A DNA stretch of 50,891 nt from Oscillospiraceae bacterium (GCA_015064085.1 SVSX01000011.1:1-50891); one strand, 5' to 3'. Shown: positions 1-9,238, counted from the stretch's first letter. Made by a program: numbers and translations. The notes: generated from the sequence alone by a model not told the origin.

Positions 1-95
1 CAGTGCGAACGAGAGCATCGGAAAGCACCGTTTTCGGACTAAAAAACACCAAAAAGTCAACAAAAGTAGTCAAAAAACGATGGCGTATTTGTTCG

Positions 96-136
96 GGACG
101 TAGAAGTCGCAAGTTCGAATCTTGTCACCTCGACCA
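96..136 (+). pseudogene. tRNA 3'-end remnant
   Basis: A tRNA-like 3' end is visible: T-stem GCAAG/CTTGT (109-113 and 121-125) around the loop TTCGAAT, then acceptor strand CACCTCG (126-132), discriminator A133 and encoded CCA (134-136). A possible variable stem GAC/GTC lies at 98-109. The matching 5' acceptor strand CGAGGTG is absent upstream, so this is not a whole tRNA. It could be an attachment-site remnant of an element to the left, or a decayed tRNA copy. Shorter copies of the same tail recur at 292-306 and 436-452. Confidence 0.6.
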
Positions 137-143
137 AAATCAG

Positions 144-170
144 AAAAGGAAGGCTCGTCCTTCCTTTTTT
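144..170 (+). terminator. Rho-independent terminator after tRNA remnant
   Basis: Stem AAAAGGAAGG/CCTTCCTTTT (144-153 and 159-168) with loop CTCGT and a T run. It lies eight bases after the CCA of the tRNA remnant, where a tRNA terminator would be expected. Confidence 0.75.
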
Positions 171-207
171 GATTTTCAATTGAAGTTTATTGATTTGAAC
201 TTCGCAA

Positions 208-226
208 AAGTACGCACCGCGTACTT
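208..226. repeat. Short perfect hairpin
   Basis: Inverted repeat AAGTACGC/GCGTACTT with a 3-nt loop (ACC), inside the gene-free repeat region. No T run follows, so it is not a terminator. Its role is unknown. Confidence 0.5.
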
Positions 227-323
227 ATTGCTGCTTTGCGCTAAACCAAACATTGACTTTTAGCTAAATCTCGGCGCAAAGCTAAGTTCTTGAATCTTGT
301 CACCTCTATGAACACTTGTACCA

Positions 324-444
324 TCAAATTCAAGTTGGTTTGCGAAGCAAACGCAAGTTCGCATACCCCGCCCGAAGATCGACAAGCTCGCTTGTCAGGC
401 GTAGGGCGTGGGTATCACGGAGCGAAGCGGTGTTACCTTGTCAC
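324..444. repeat. 121-bp intergenic repeat, copy 1
   Basis: Almost identical to 506-626 (offset 182). Differences seen are one C/T in the GAGCGAAG/GAGTGAAG segment and one near the end. The unit is rich in internal symmetry: GCGAA/TTCGC, GACAAGC/GCTTGTC, and a long-range pairing of ATACCCCGCCC with GGGCGTGGGTAT. Its end runs into a tRNA-tail fragment (CTTGTCACCTCGACCA, 437-452). It looks like a mobile or REP-like intergenic hairpin element; no ORF in it is credible. Confidence 0.75.
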
Positions 445-459
445 CTCGACCATCGAATC

Positions 460-488
460 AAAAAAGAGAGGCATCGCCTCTCTTTTTT
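460..488 (+). terminator. Rho-independent terminator after second tRNA tail
   Basis: Perfect 13-bp stem AAAAAAGAGAGGC/GCCTCTCTTTTTT with loop ATC. It directly follows the second tRNA-tail fragment, giving the same arrangement as 96-170 with a different stem sequence. Confidence 0.75.
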
Positions 489-505
489 GATTTGATAGTG
501 GGTAC

Positions 506-626
506 TCAAATTCAAGTTGGTTTGCGAAGCAAACGCAAGTTCGCATACCCCGCCCGAAGATCGACAAGCTCGCTTGTCAGGCGTAGGGCGTGGGTATCAC
601 GGAGTGAAGCGGTGTTACCTTGTTAC
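506..626. repeat. 121-bp intergenic repeat, copy 2
   Basis: Second copy of the 324-444 element. Here the terminal tail is degraded (CTTGTTACGTCC), and neither CCA nor a terminator follows. The stretch 627-715 is AT-rich and holds nothing I recognise. Confidence 0.75.
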
Positions 627-715
627 GTCCTTCATTGAAAAATTACTTTGATTGGGTAAAATGATATAGAAATAGAGCCTTTTTGGAAAAAATATAGCTA
701 TTTTGTTAAAAATCC

Positions 716-744
716 TTGCAAATCAAAAACAGGTATGATATAAT
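716..744 (+). promoter_or_regulatory. Promoter of the SGNH lipoprotein gene
   Basis: -35 TTGCAA (716-721), 17-bp spacer, -10 TATAAT (739-744). A GAAAGGAAG ribosome site lies just before the ATG at 779. Confidence 0.8.
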
Positions 745-778
745 GAAAACGTAAATTTTTTGAAAGGAAGTAAGACTT

Positions 779-1837
779 ATGAAAAAATTCTTATCCATCT
801 TCTTGGCGCTGACAACAATCCTGTTTGCAGGATCTTTGGTCTCTTGTAGCGAGTCCGATCAGAATACAGATAACACAGCAACTACTACAAATTCTACCGA
901 AGGTGAAAGCGTAACAACAACACAGACTGAAGCACAGACAACCGTTGCCACAACGACAGCTAAGGCGGATGGCGGAGATAAGGTCTCGCTTGACGGAAAA
1001 CGAGTAATATTCATAGGCAATTCCCATACATATTACGGAAAGACGGTTATCAGCAAAAAAAGCACCGAGCAGTCGGCAAGAATTAACGACAAGGGTATGT
1101 TTTATCATCTTTGCCGTCTCAATGATATGGAGGTTTCGGTCACAAACTGGACCTTTGCGTCACACAATCTTTCTGACACCTTCGCTAAGGGAACGTGTAC
1201 AAAATGCGACGGTAACGTAAATCACAGAAATGACCTTACAGACAAAAATTACGACTACGTTATAATTCAGGAGGGAAGTGCCTCGTCAACTCCAGAGTAT
1301 TTTAAGGCTATATTTAAGCAGGTATATGAATTCTTCAAGGAGGCAAATCCCGACGTCAAGTTTATTCTGACTTTGTCCACGAGAGCGGTTGAAAATAGTT
1401 ATCAATGGCTTCCCGCCGTTGATGAGCTCAAGGAAAGCCACGGGTTGATCGTTGCGGATCTTGGAAATATGGTTTGGGATATTGTCGGCGGAAAGGAACA
1501 AGTTCCCGGCGCTACTCTCAGCTACAACAAAAACAGCTTTATCATCTGCAAATCGGCATCCGACGGTTACCATCCAAATCTGCTTACGGGATATCTAACG
1601 TCGCTCTTCATATTTTCCGCTATCACGGGTGAGAGCGCAGTCGGTCAGCCCTATTCCTTTGCAATAGACGCAAGTGTAAATTCAGGATTTAATCCTACCT
1701 CTTTCAAATCGAGTTATTACACATACCAAAATCCCACGACCAATTTCGATCTTATATTGAAGTCCGAAGCCGATATGAAGGGATTGCAGCAGCTTGTTGA
1801 CAAGTATTTGGAGAGTCAGAACGTAAAAGCCAACTAA
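779..1837 (+). CDS. SGNH/GDSL-like hydrolase lipoprotein (DUF4886-like)
   Basis: 352 aa. A lysine-led hydrophobic signal peptide ends in a lipobox (LVSC, Cys23), so the protein should be exported and lipid-anchored. A Thr/Ser-rich linker follows (about 30-66). The body begins with a strand and GNSHTYYG around residue 80, the block I of SGNH/DUF4886 hydrolases (Ser82 in the nucleophile position). Near the C-terminus SDGYHPN supplies an Asp262-x-x-His265 pair, the usual third catalytic block. SGNH enzymes are esterases, often acting on acetylated glycans; the substrate here cannot be told. It is monocistronic with its own promoter and a terminator after it. The family call is good, the activity is inferred. 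Confidence 0.75.
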   Translation: MKKFLSIFLALTTILFAGSLVSCSESDQNTDNTATTTNSTEGESVTTTQTEAQTTVATTTAKADGGDKVSLDGKRVIFIGNSHTYYGKTVISKKSTEQSARINDKGMFYHLCRLNDMEVSVTNWTFASHNLSDTFAKGTCTKCDGNVNHRNDLTDKNYDYVIIQEGSASSTPEYFKAIFKQVYEFFKEANPDVKFILTLSTRAVENSYQWLPAVDELKESHGLIVADLGNMVWDIVGGKEQVPGATLSYNKNSFIICKSASDGYHPNLLTGYLTSLFIFSAITGESAVGQPYSFAIDASVNSGFNPTSFKSSYYTYQNPTTNFDLILKSEADMKGLQQLVDKYLESQNVKAN

Positions 1838-1934
1838 AACGGCAATTCAGGGGAAATTATGAATTAGCTTTATGCGGTTCGTGAGCGCATAATAATCACA
1901 GCGTGTGAGCAGCAGAAATATCCATTATAATAGA

Positions 1935-1967
1935 AAACAGAGCAAGAATTTTATTCTTGCTCTGTTT
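1935..1967. terminator. Bidirectional terminator between convergent genes
   Basis: 14-bp perfect stem AAACAGAGCAAGAA/TTCTTGCTCTGTTT (1935-1948 and 1954-1967) with A- and T-rich flanks. It serves the lipoprotein gene (plus) and the V-ATPase operon (minus). Confidence 0.85.
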
Positions 1968-1992
1968 CTTTATGTGATTGGTTGTAGAGCTT

Positions 1993-2418
1993 TTAGCCGA
2001 GGGCGACCATACTGAAGACCAGCGCGAAGAGCGCGACGGTTTCGCAAAGTCCGACAACGGTTATGTACTGCGAGAAGCCCTTGCCTGTTTCAGCCAGCGC
2101 GTCCGCGCCTGCCGCACCCGCTTTTCCCTGATAAACAGCCGAAAGCGCCATTGCGATGCCTGATGCGATGCCGAGACCGAAGAGGAAGGCAGGGTCTGCC
2201 GCAGAGCCCTTCATCTGCTGCATAAGAAGGAAGCCGTAGATGGTCTGTGTGAGAGGCGCACCTGCAAAAACCGTGAGAATAAAGGGCGCTGCCTTATTAT
2301 TCATATAGCATTTTTTCCACGCGCCGATCGATGCCTGACCCGCGATACCGATACCGATAGCCGAGCCGAGGGCGGCAATGCCCATTACCAATGCTGTTCC
2401 CAATGATCCTAAATTCAT
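1993..2418 (-). CDS. atpK: V-type ATP synthase rotor (proteolipid) subunit K
   Basis: 141 aa. The start at 2418 is chosen because AAGGAGA lies seven bases before that ATG; a longer in-frame reading has no such site. It forms the membrane ring that carries ions past subunit I. Four membrane helices form two fused hairpins (about 5-67 and 78-141). Only the second carries the ion-binding carboxylate (Glu126, in GLCETVALF), the V-type arrangement. Thr57, Gln58 and Gln97 align with the Na+ ligands Thr64, Gln65 and Gln110 of Enterococcus hirae NtpK, and the Gln97-Glu126 spacing of 29 matches Gln110-Glu139. Na+ coupling is therefore likely but inferred. It is the last gene of the operon, 21 bases after atpI. 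Confidence 0.93.
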   Translation of the reverse strand: MNLGSLGTALVMGIAALGSAIGIGIAGQASIGAWKKCYMNNKAAPFILTVFAGAPLTQTIYGFLLMQQMKGSAADPAFLFGLGIASGIAMALSAVYQGKAGAAGADALAETGKGFSQYITVVGLCETVALFALVFSMVALG

Positions 2419-2439
2419 AATGATTCTCCTTTTAATCAA

Positions 2440-4362
2440 TTAATCAATTTGTTCTTTAAACGGTTTAAATTTATGTCCACTCCACGACATATCCAAATGC
2501 GAGGAGAATTCGAGGGTGTTAAGTCTGATTCCGTGAACGATGACAGACAGAACGTTCAAGATCATATTCAGTCCGTGTCCGAACACCAGAAGGACGATGG
2601 CGAGTATCATAAACATAAAGTTGCCAAGCAGCGGTCCTGCCAGCTCGTTTACCGTTGCGGAAATTGCCGCGCCCGCAAGTCCGACCGCCCAAAGGCGTAT
2701 ATAGGAAACGATATCCGAGAATACGTTTACGACACCGAGCAGCACCGACACAATGTTCTTGCAGCTTGAAAGGACAGATCTTAAAACACTGCCCTCATAG
2801 TTTGAAAATACAAAGCTGAGGCAGAAGCCGACAGCGATAAGCGCTATGGCGACTATTCCGATCGGTATTCCTCCGAGCACAAGACCGAAGCTGAATACCT
2901 CGGCGTTTACAACAAGGCTGAGCACAAGGTAATAGATACCGATGAGCTGTAAGCCCGAGCCAACGTCTCCGAGCAGCTTTACCGATCTTATGTTTCGAAT
3001 CGTTCCCTTGACGTGAGCTACAAGGAGCTGAACAAGTGCGAGGGTGAAGCAGAAGATCTGCAGATTCTGCGCGGTGGTAAGCCCGACTCCCTCGGGAGTC
3101 CAGGGAAGAGTCCAGAGCTTATCGGCATAGACGTTTGATATTACTGGGATCGACAGCGCCTTCAGCCACTCGGGGAGCTTGTCGGGCGAAAGTCCGAACC
3201 AAGTGCAGGTGAGCGTACCCCAAAGGACTGTTGAGAGTCCGAAAAGTCCCACGAGCAGTATAGTCGGCGGAACGGCTTTTTTGGAGACGAGCGCCTTGAC
3301 GATCGGTACTGCCGCAACGGCAGATATCAGAAGACCGTAGCCTCCGTCGCCGAAGATTATTCCGAAGAATATGAGTATAAACATCAAGAACCAAGAGGAG
3401 ATGTCGTACTCAAAGTATCCCGGTACTGTTCCGAGAAAGTCGGTGAGGGGATAAATAAGGCTGACGAATTTGTTGTTTTTAAGCTTGGTGGGTACGTTGT
3501 CCTCCTCGGTGGGATCTTCTATGAGAAGTCCCCAGGAGTTTTCCTTCGCGGCACCCTTCAGCCTTTCGATATTGTCCGCCTCGATATATCCCTTGAAGTA
3601 TGCCACCGAGAGCCCGTTCTCTCGCTTTTCCGAGAGGCTTTCGGATTCCATACCCGTAGAGTAGGTCTCGAACTCGATCTCCTTCTCACAGACCTTAACG
3701 GCGTCCTTCAGGCTCTTGACGTAGCCTCCGTAGGAGGCAATTTTTTTGTCTGCCTCGGCGATAAGGTCGGAAAGCTCTGAGATCCTGTTCCGTATCTTGT
3801 CTGTGGAGCGCTCGGGCAGCTCAAAGCGGTAGCTTTTGAGACCTTCGAGCAGTTCCTCCGCATCCTCGGTGTTCGGTTTCACAAGAAGACATTTCACAGA
3901 GGATTTTGTCGAGCTGAGTCTGACTGTTCTCAGCGTGTCGGGAAGGGAAGCGTACTCCGCTGTGGGGAGATCATAAAGCAGTATCTCAACTCCATTTTTC
4001 GAAAGAGCGGCGATCTCGTCGGGATCGACGTCTCCCCAAGGAGCGAGTCTGTCGAGCTCGGTGGTGAGAGTGACCTTTTCCGACAGATAAGCCTTTTTCT
4101 GCTCGGCGAGGTCCGCTATCTCCTCGGCTATCGACAGCGCTTCCTTATGCGTGGCTGTCCTGATCTCGGCTTTTTTGTTCTTACCGATGCTGTAGAGCGC
4201 GCTCTCGAGCAGGGATATCTGTTCCTTCAGCTCAACGAGCTTTTCTCCCGAGCCTTCTGTTATTTCGATGTGAAGAAGCCCTAATTTTCTGAGCTTTTTG
4301 AGTGTATCTGTTTTTTTATCTCCCATAATTATGAGAGAGACCTTTTTCATAGGCACGATCAT
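2440..4362 (-). CDS. atpI: V-type ATP synthase subunit I (a-subunit homologue)
   Basis: 640 aa, the usual length. The N-terminal half (about 1-310) is a soluble coiled-coil-rich arm that would bind the peripheral stalk. The C-terminal half has about seven to eight membrane helices, starting near the ISSWFLMFILIFF segment. The motif SYIRLWAVGLA (around residue 555) holds the essential arginine that faces the rotor carboxylate. The protein forms the ion half-channels next to the K ring. Its start overlaps the end of atpD by four bases (ATGA), implying translational coupling. Confidence 0.93.
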   Translation of the reverse strand: MIVPMKKVSLIIMGDKKTDTLKKLRKLGLLHIEITEGSGEKLVELKEQISLLESALYSIGKNKKAEIRTATHKEALSIAEEIADLAEQKKAYLSEKVTLTTELDRLAPWGDVDPDEIAALSKNGVEILLYDLPTAEYASLPDTLRTVRLSSTKSSVKCLLVKPNTEDAEELLEGLKSYRFELPERSTDKIRNRISELSDLIAEADKKIASYGGYVKSLKDAVKVCEKEIEFETYSTGMESESLSEKRENGLSVAYFKGYIEADNIERLKGAAKENSWGLLIEDPTEEDNVPTKLKNNKFVSLIYPLTDFLGTVPGYFEYDISSWFLMFILIFFGIIFGDGGYGLLISAVAAVPIVKALVSKKAVPPTILLVGLFGLSTVLWGTLTCTWFGLSPDKLPEWLKALSIPVISNVYADKLWTLPWTPEGVGLTTAQNLQIFCFTLALVQLLVAHVKGTIRNIRSVKLLGDVGSGLQLIGIYYLVLSLVVNAEVFSFGLVLGGIPIGIVAIALIAVGFCLSFVFSNYEGSVLRSVLSSCKNIVSVLLGVVNVFSDIVSYIRLWAVGLAGAAISATVNELAGPLLGNFMFMILAIVLLVFGHGLNMILNVLSVIVHGIRLNTLEFSSHLDMSWSGHKFKPFKEQID

Positions 4363-4991
4363 AATGACTCAACCTGCCTTTCAGAACCCTCAGCGTCGCG
4401 AAGGGCGATCTTGCGTTTTGATATTTTTGAGCGGACCACGGCGCTGACCTGCTGGTCTGCCATATAAATCGATATTTTTTTGATATTCTCTTCTGTTTCT
4501 GGGATCTTTACCTTTTCGAACAGGTTAACTCTCTGAGTAGTTGCGAGAAGCTCTATTCCGAGGAGTCTGACCTGCTCATCCAAAACCTCAGCCTCAAGAT
4601 CGAGGAGCATTGCTCTTTCCATATGGTTTGCGGCGATGTCTACCCACAGAGGTGTAGTATAGAGATCGTAGTCGCCTCTGGAAAAATCCGCGCCCTCGAA
4701 GGTGGGAATGTCAACTCCCGCAATATTTCCGTTACCCTTGCGGATATTGCTGACCTTGATTATTCCGCTTGGGAAGGCATCCTTTTCGCTGAAAACGGCG
4801 ATCCAGGAGCTGAAGCCCGCTTCAAGGGCAGCTCTCTCTTCTCTTACCGCTCTCGCCTGAGCCTCTATTGTTCGGATCTCAGCCTGAAGCTGTTGCTTTT
4901 TCAGTGTCAGAGTAGGCAAATATCTCCGGTACATTTTGAGAGCATCCTTTTGTACCTTTAACTCGTTTTTGGTTAATTTGATTTTTGCCAA
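4359..4991 (-). CDS. atpD: V-type ATP synthase subunit D (central stalk)
   Basis: 210 aa, typical for V-type subunit D, the central rotor shaft linking the A3B3 head to the membrane ring. It is almost wholly helical, with long charged N- and C-terminal stretches expected to form the antiparallel coiled coil. It begins MAKIKLTKNELK, as many D subunits do. It lies 14 bases after atpB and overlaps atpI by four. This is the V-type D and not the F1 delta subunit. Confidence 0.92.
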   Translation of the reverse strand: MAKIKLTKNELKVQKDALKMYRRYLPTLTLKKQQLQAEIRTIEAQARAVREERAALEAGFSSWIAVFSEKDAFPSGIIKVSNIRKGNGNIAGVDIPTFEGADFSRGDYDLYTTPLWVDIAANHMERAMLLDLEAEVLDEQVRLLGIELLATTQRVNLFEKVKIPETEENIKKISIYMADQQVSAVVRSKISKRKIALRDAEGSERQVESL

Positions 4992-5005
4992 GATCCAAGT
5001 CCTCC

Positions 5006-6301
5006 TTATTTAACGGGCCAGAATTCTTCAATAAGGTCTGACTTGATTCCTGTTTCGTCCTTTTCGAAGCAGTCGGCGAGTATCCTCCAGCCAAGGTCGA
5101 GGGAGTCCTCGAGAGACATATTGACCGAAAGATCCATAAGCTTGTTTTCAAAGAGCTCGCCGTATTTAAGGAGCTTTTCGTCCCAACGGCTCATTGCAAA
5201 TCCCATATTTTTCTTTTCGACTGTTTCCTTGTAGGATGAATACATACGGATCATAGCGTCCATAAGGGCGCGGTGGTCCTTTCTCGTTTTGCCGTTTACG
5301 TTCTGCTTCAGACGTGAGAGCGAGCCAAAGGGCTCGATGCGTCCGCCCTTGAGGTAATACTGACCCTCGGTGATATATCCCGTGTTGTCGGGAACGGGGT
5401 GTGTTACGTCGTCACCCGGCATAGTGGTAACAGCCAGAACGGTTACAGAACCCGAGTCGGCGAAGTCGACCGCCTTCTCGTAACGGGAGGCAAGCTGAGA
5501 ATAAAGGTCTCCGGGGTATCCTCGGTTTGAGGGAACTTGCTCCTGAGTGATGGCGATCTCCTTCATAGCGTCGGCAAAGTTTGTCATATCAGTAAGCAGA
5601 ACAAGCACGTCCTTGTTCTGAAGAGCAAACTGCTCGGCGACAGCCAGAGACATATCGGGGATCATCATACATTCAACGGTGGGGTCGGAGGCGGTATGTA
5701 TAAACATTACCGTTTTGCTGAGCGCGCCGCCCTTTGAGAGCTCCTCCTTGAAATAGAGGAAGTCGTCGTATTTGAGGCCCATACCGCCGAGGACTATAAC
5801 GTCGGCTTCAGCCTGCATCGCGATACGCGCGAGGAGCTGGTTATAGGGCTCGCCCGAGATCGAGAAGATCGGCAGCTTCTGGGAAACGACCAGAGTGTTG
5901 AACATATCGATCATAGGAATATTTGTTCTCATCATTCGGTTAGCGAGGATACGCTTTGTGGGGTTGACCGAAGGACCGCCGATAGGCTTGAGATTATCCT
6001 TGAGGGCAGGTCCTCTGTCTCTCGGCTCACCCGAGCCGTTGAAGATCCTGCCGAGCAGGTCTTCGCTGAAGGATACGCGCATTTCGTGGCCCAGAAAGCG
6101 GACCTCGTCTCCTGTGGAAACACCCTGACCGCCCGCAAATACCTGCAGGGAAACGACCTCTCCGTCTATCTTGTTTACCTGCGCAAGGGATCTGCCGAAG
6201 CGAGTGGTGATCTGCGCAAGCTCGTTATATCGAACACCCGACGCCTTTACCGTAATAACGTTTCCCGTGATCGATTCAATTCGGTTAAATACTTTATTCA
6301 T
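5006..6301 (-). CDS. atpB: V-type ATP synthase subunit B
   Basis: 431 aa, the non-catalytic nucleotide-site subunit of the A3B3 head. The N-terminal beta-barrel (about 1-75) is followed by the ATPase core. The P-loop lysine motif is absent: [12 protein letters not shown] stands where catalytic subunits carry GxxxxGKT, as expected for B. Conserved stretches include [34 protein letters not shown] and [13 protein letters not shown] (broken here to stay short). It starts two bases after atpA ends. Confidence 0.95.
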   Translation of the reverse strand: MNKVFNRIESITGNVITVKASGVRYNELAQITTRFGRSLAQVNKIDGEVVSLQVFAGGQGVSTGDEVRFLGHEMRVSFSEDLLGRIFNGSGEPRDRGPALKDNLKPIGGPSVNPTKRILANRMMRTNIPMIDMFNTLVVSQKLPIFSISGEPYNQLLARIAMQAEADVIVLGGMGLKYDDFLYFKEELSKGGALSKTVMFIHTASDPTVECMMIPDMSLAVAEQFALQNKDVLVLLTDMTNFADAMKEIAITQEQVPSNRGYPGDLYSQLASRYEKAVDFADSGSVTVLAVTTMPGDDVTHPVPDNTGYITEGQYYLKGGRIEPFGSLSRLKQNVNGKTRKDHRALMDAMIRMYSSYKETVEKKNMGFAMSRWDEKLLKYGELFENKLMDLSVNMSLEDSLDLGWRILADCFEKDETGIKSDLIEEFWPVK

Positions 6302-6303
6302 TC

Positions 6304-8073
6304 TTACTCACCGTCCCTTAAGAGGCTCGCTGCCTCGCTGCCGAGAGTGCCGTTGCCCTCTTTGTAAAGGGCGTTGATCTCAGCCTCTGCTTTTTTGAAG
6401 TCGTCGCTTTCAAATTCGGTATAATTCCAGTCGATAAATCTCTGACGCATACGGTTAAAGAAGCCGCGCGCCTCGTCCTTGCTTGTGAGCGAATAGTCGC
6501 TTCCGAGAACGGTTATAAGCTTATCGGTAACGTAACGCTGACGGAGCGTGCCGCAGTTCGCGTCAACAAGGTCAAAGGAGTTCTGCTGCAGATATACCGC
6601 GTCGAGCATCTCCTCTTTAAGGTAGAGCGTGTAGTCTGAAAGGGTAGTACCCTCCTCGCCTATGACCTTCATCATAGAGCCGACCTCATAGCCGTGGTGA
6701 AGAATGCTCTTGCAGTAGTCGGATTTTTTGCGGTCTATTACGCCTGAGTATTTAGACCAGGAAATAAGGGGATCTATCGCGGGGTATTTTCTCGCGTCGG
6801 AGCGCTCACGGGAGAGTCCGTGGAAAGCGCCGACCACCTTAAGTGTTGCCTGAGTTACAGGCTCTTCAAAGTTTCCGCCCGCGGGGGAGACAGTGCCGCC
6901 GATCGTGACCGAGCCGCAGCTGCCGTCGGGAAGGCGGACGTAGCCCGCTCTCTCATAGAACGCCGCTATGTAGGATTCGAGGTATGCGGGGAATGCTTCC
7001 TCGCCCGGGATCTCCTCGAGTCTTCCCGACATCTCTCTGAGCGCCTGAGCCCAGCGGGAGGTCGAGTCAGCCAGAAGCAGGACGTTAAGTCCCATCTGAC
7101 GGTAATATTCGGCAAGTGTTACCGAGGTATATACCGAGGCTTCACGGGAAGCGACGGGCATAGATGAGGTATTGCAGATGATAATGGTACGCTCCATAAG
7201 CGAACGGCCTGTTTTGGGGTCTGTGAGCTCAGGGAACTCGGTCAGTGTTTCAACGACCTCGCCCGCGCGCTCACCGCAAGCGGCGATGATAACGATATCA
7301 ACGTCGGCGTACTTTGACGTGGTGTGCTGAAGCACTGTTTTACCCGCTCCGAAAGGTCCGGGGGTGCAGTACGTTCCGCCCTTTGCCACGGGGAAGAAGG
7401 AGTCGATCAGGCGGACCTTGGTCTCCATCGTCTCAACGGGGGCTAAGCGTTCGCTATAGCATCTGACGGCTCTCTTTACGGGCCATTTGAAGGACATAGC
7501 CACGTCGATATCACGGCCGCGCTCGTCTGTTAAGACGGCTACCGTTTCCTTAACTGTGTAGCTTCCCTTTTCGGCTATCGATTTCAATGTGTAATTTCCG
7601 AGGAGATAGAAGGGAACGAAGATCTTATGAACGAACGGACCTTCGGGAACAGTTCCGAAATACTCACCCGCGCGGAGTGTGTCTCCGACCTTTGCCGTAG
7701 GCGTGAATTCCCACTTCTTTTCGGTGTCAAGACCCTCCTCGTAGATTCCGCGCTCGAGGAACCAGCCTGCCTTTTCGGCTAAGAGGGGAAGGGGATTCTG
7801 AAGTCCGTCGTAGATCTGACCGAGAAGACCCGGGCCGAGGTCCGCCGAGAGCATATCTCCCGTAAATTCCACGGTATCGCCGCACTTGATACCGCCCGTC
7901 ATTTCGTAGACCTGTATCTGCGCGATCCTTCCTCTGATACGGATGACCTCGCTTTTGAGCGACGTGTCACCCACCTTAACGTAACATATTTCGTTCATGG
8001 AAACGTTGCCGTCGAACTCGACAGACACAAGGTTTCCGTTAATGCTTACAACCTTTCCTGTATTTTCGGTCAT
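6304..8073 (-). CDS. atpA: V-type ATP synthase catalytic subunit A
   Basis: 589 aa, full length. The N-terminal beta-barrel is followed by the large non-homologous insertion of A subunits (about 110-200). The P-loop GPFGAGKT is at 239-246, with the V/A-type PFGAGKT spelling. CGERAGEV and [15 protein letters not shown] are the arginine-finger and Walker B neighbourhoods. It hydrolyses or makes ATP in the cytoplasmic head. Its ATG overlaps the stop of the DUF2764 gene (TAATG), with a GGAGG site inside that gene. Confidence 0.96.
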   Translation of the reverse strand: MTENTGKVVSINGNLVSVEFDGNVSMNEICYVKVGDTSLKSEVIRIRGRIAQIQVYEMTGGIKCGDTVEFTGDMLSADLGPGLLGQIYDGLQNPLPLLAEKAGWFLERGIYEEGLDTEKKWEFTPTAKVGDTLRAGEYFGTVPEGPFVHKIFVPFYLLGNYTLKSIAEKGSYTVKETVAVLTDERGRDIDVAMSFKWPVKRAVRCYSERLAPVETMETKVRLIDSFFPVAKGGTYCTPGPFGAGKTVLQHTTSKYADVDIVIIAACGERAGEVVETLTEFPELTDPKTGRSLMERTIIICNTSSMPVASREASVYTSVTLAEYYRQMGLNVLLLADSTSRWAQALREMSGRLEEIPGEEAFPAYLESYIAAFYERAGYVRLPDGSCGSVTIGGTVSPAGGNFEEPVTQATLKVVGAFHGLSRERSDARKYPAIDPLISWSKYSGVIDRKKSDYCKSILHHGYEVGSMMKVIGEEGTTLSDYTLYLKEEMLDAVYLQQNSFDLVDANCGTLRQRYVTDKLITVLGSDYSLTSKDEARGFFNRMRQRFIDWNYTEFESDDFKKAEAEINALYKEGNGTLGSEAASLLRDGE

Positions 8074-8627
8074 TATATAGCCTCCAACCTATCTCCATTT
8101 AATATGGAGTTATAAATATTTTTATATTCGGCTTCTCCGAGCGTTGCGTCGAACTGTCTTTTTCTCTGCATAAGCTTGAGCTTGAGTCCGTAATAGAAGA
8201 CAAAATCCTCCGAGAAGGAGTCCATAGGTCTGAGTGTCTCAAGAAAGCTCAGACGGTGCTCCGCCAGAAACAGTTCCGCCTCGAGTGGACTTTCGGTGTC
8301 CACCGCCGCGCTTGCGACGCGCGTAAGCTCGGAGGGCAGAACTACATTTCCTATATCAAAGGTCTTTTTCATTTTGTCGGCTCTCGCCTTGCAAAGGGCG
8401 AGTCTTAAATTCCGCTCACCCTCGTTCCACGCCTCAATAAGCGCCGAGCCCGATCTTTCGGGGGTCTTTTGCGGTGTGAGTGTCAGATTTTCGATCTCGG
8501 TCTGTGCCTTTTTCTTGAGGAAACGGCGGCACAGCTCTAAAAATCGCTCCTCGGTGATCGGCATCGGCATATTATCTCCGATCCCGTCGAGGGAGGGAAG
8601 CTGGGATATCAGATAATATTCAGCCAT
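8073..8627 (-). CDS. DUF2764-family protein of the V-ATPase operon
   Basis: 184 aa, soluble and helical, beginning MAEYYLISQLPSLDG, which resembles the DUF2764 family. In Chlamydia, spirochaete and Bacteroidetes V-ATPase operons a DUF2764 gene sits between atpE and atpA, exactly as here, where it takes the place of a recognisable subunit C. A role as a divergent rotor-collar (C-like) or assembly subunit is therefore inferred from position. The gene is coupled on both sides, two bases after atpE and one base of overlap with atpA. No catalytic motif is visible. Confidence 0.75.
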   Translation of the reverse strand: MAEYYLISQLPSLDGIGDNMPMPITEERFLELCRRFLKKKAQTEIENLTLTPQKTPERSGSALIEAWNEGERNLRLALCKARADKMKKTFDIGNVVLPSELTRVASAAVDTESPLEAELFLAEHRLSFLETLRPMDSFSEDFVFYYGLKLKLMQRKRQFDATLGEAEYKNIYNSILNGDRLEAI

Positions 8628-8629
8628 AA

Positions 8630-9238
8630 TTACTCAGCCTCTTTCAAAAGCTCGGTGACCTTGGGGCTGAGGTAATTTGAAAGCATATCCACAACAGCCT
8701 CGGCGGAGTAATCGTAATAAGCGCCGCCGTTACCCGCGGAAATGCGGAAGCCGCCGTCAAGGCTGTCGCTCGATCTCAGAGTAGCTCCTCCGAGCAGCTT
8801 TTCCTTAAGGGCTGCCATAAGTGTTTCCTCAAGGGCATTCAGGTCATCTTCGTTCAGTATTACCGTAACGTCCTCGGCGTTCGGCTGAGAGGTCCAGCTC
8901 TCAACTGCCTTTACTATCAACTTAGAAAGAGTTTCGGAGGAATAGACCGTCGTAACGTTTTCGCTTACGATGGCATTAAGCTCCCTCGTAACGCTTTCTC
9001 TGAAGGAAATAAGCAGATTGCGTCCCGCCTGACGGATCGCAGCCTCGCTTGACTTGACCATACGGTCATTCTCGGCTTTAGCCTCCGACAGGAGCTTACC
9101 TGCCTCGGCTTTAGCCTCCGAGATTATTTTTTCTGCCTCTGCCTTTGCGGCGGTGAGTATTGCTTCGGCTTCGCTTTCTGCCGCCTCTACGCCGTCCTTT
9201 TTGATCTGATCGATAAGCTCTTGCAGTTGTATTTCCAT
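8630..9238 (-). CDS. atpE: V-type ATP synthase subunit E (peripheral stalk)
   Basis: 202 aa, first gene of the operon. Residues about 15-75 are an Ala/Glu/Lys-rich continuous helix with repeating AEAE and SEAKAEA units, the long coiled coil of the stator. The C-terminal part (about 85-202) is a mixed alpha/beta domain that would hold the top of the head. A typical partner, subunit G/H, is not found in the operon. AAAGGAGA precedes the ATG. Confidence 0.88.
   Translation of the reverse strand: MEIQLQELIDQIKKDGVEAAESEAEAILTAAKAEAEKIISEAKAEAGKLLSEAKAENDRMVKSSEAAIRQAGRNLLISFRESVTRELNAIVSENVTTVYSSETLSKLIVKAVESWTSQPNAEDVTVILNEDDLNALEETLMAALKEKLLGGATLRSSDSLDGGFRISAGNGGAYYDYSAEAVVDMLSNYLSPKVTELLKEAE

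Noticed and set aside
60-136. Complete tRNA gene in the first 140 bases
   Set aside because: The T-arm, acceptor strand and CCA are present, but no 5' strand CGAGGTG, D-arm or anticodon stem can be found upstream.
3-263. 86-aa open frame at the left edge
   Set aside because: It crosses the tRNA remnant and terminator, has no ribosome site and no recognisable protein pattern.
324-626. CRISPR-like array
   Set aside because: Only two long units with an unrelated 61-base gap; repeat length and spacing do not fit a CRISPR array and no cas genes are near.
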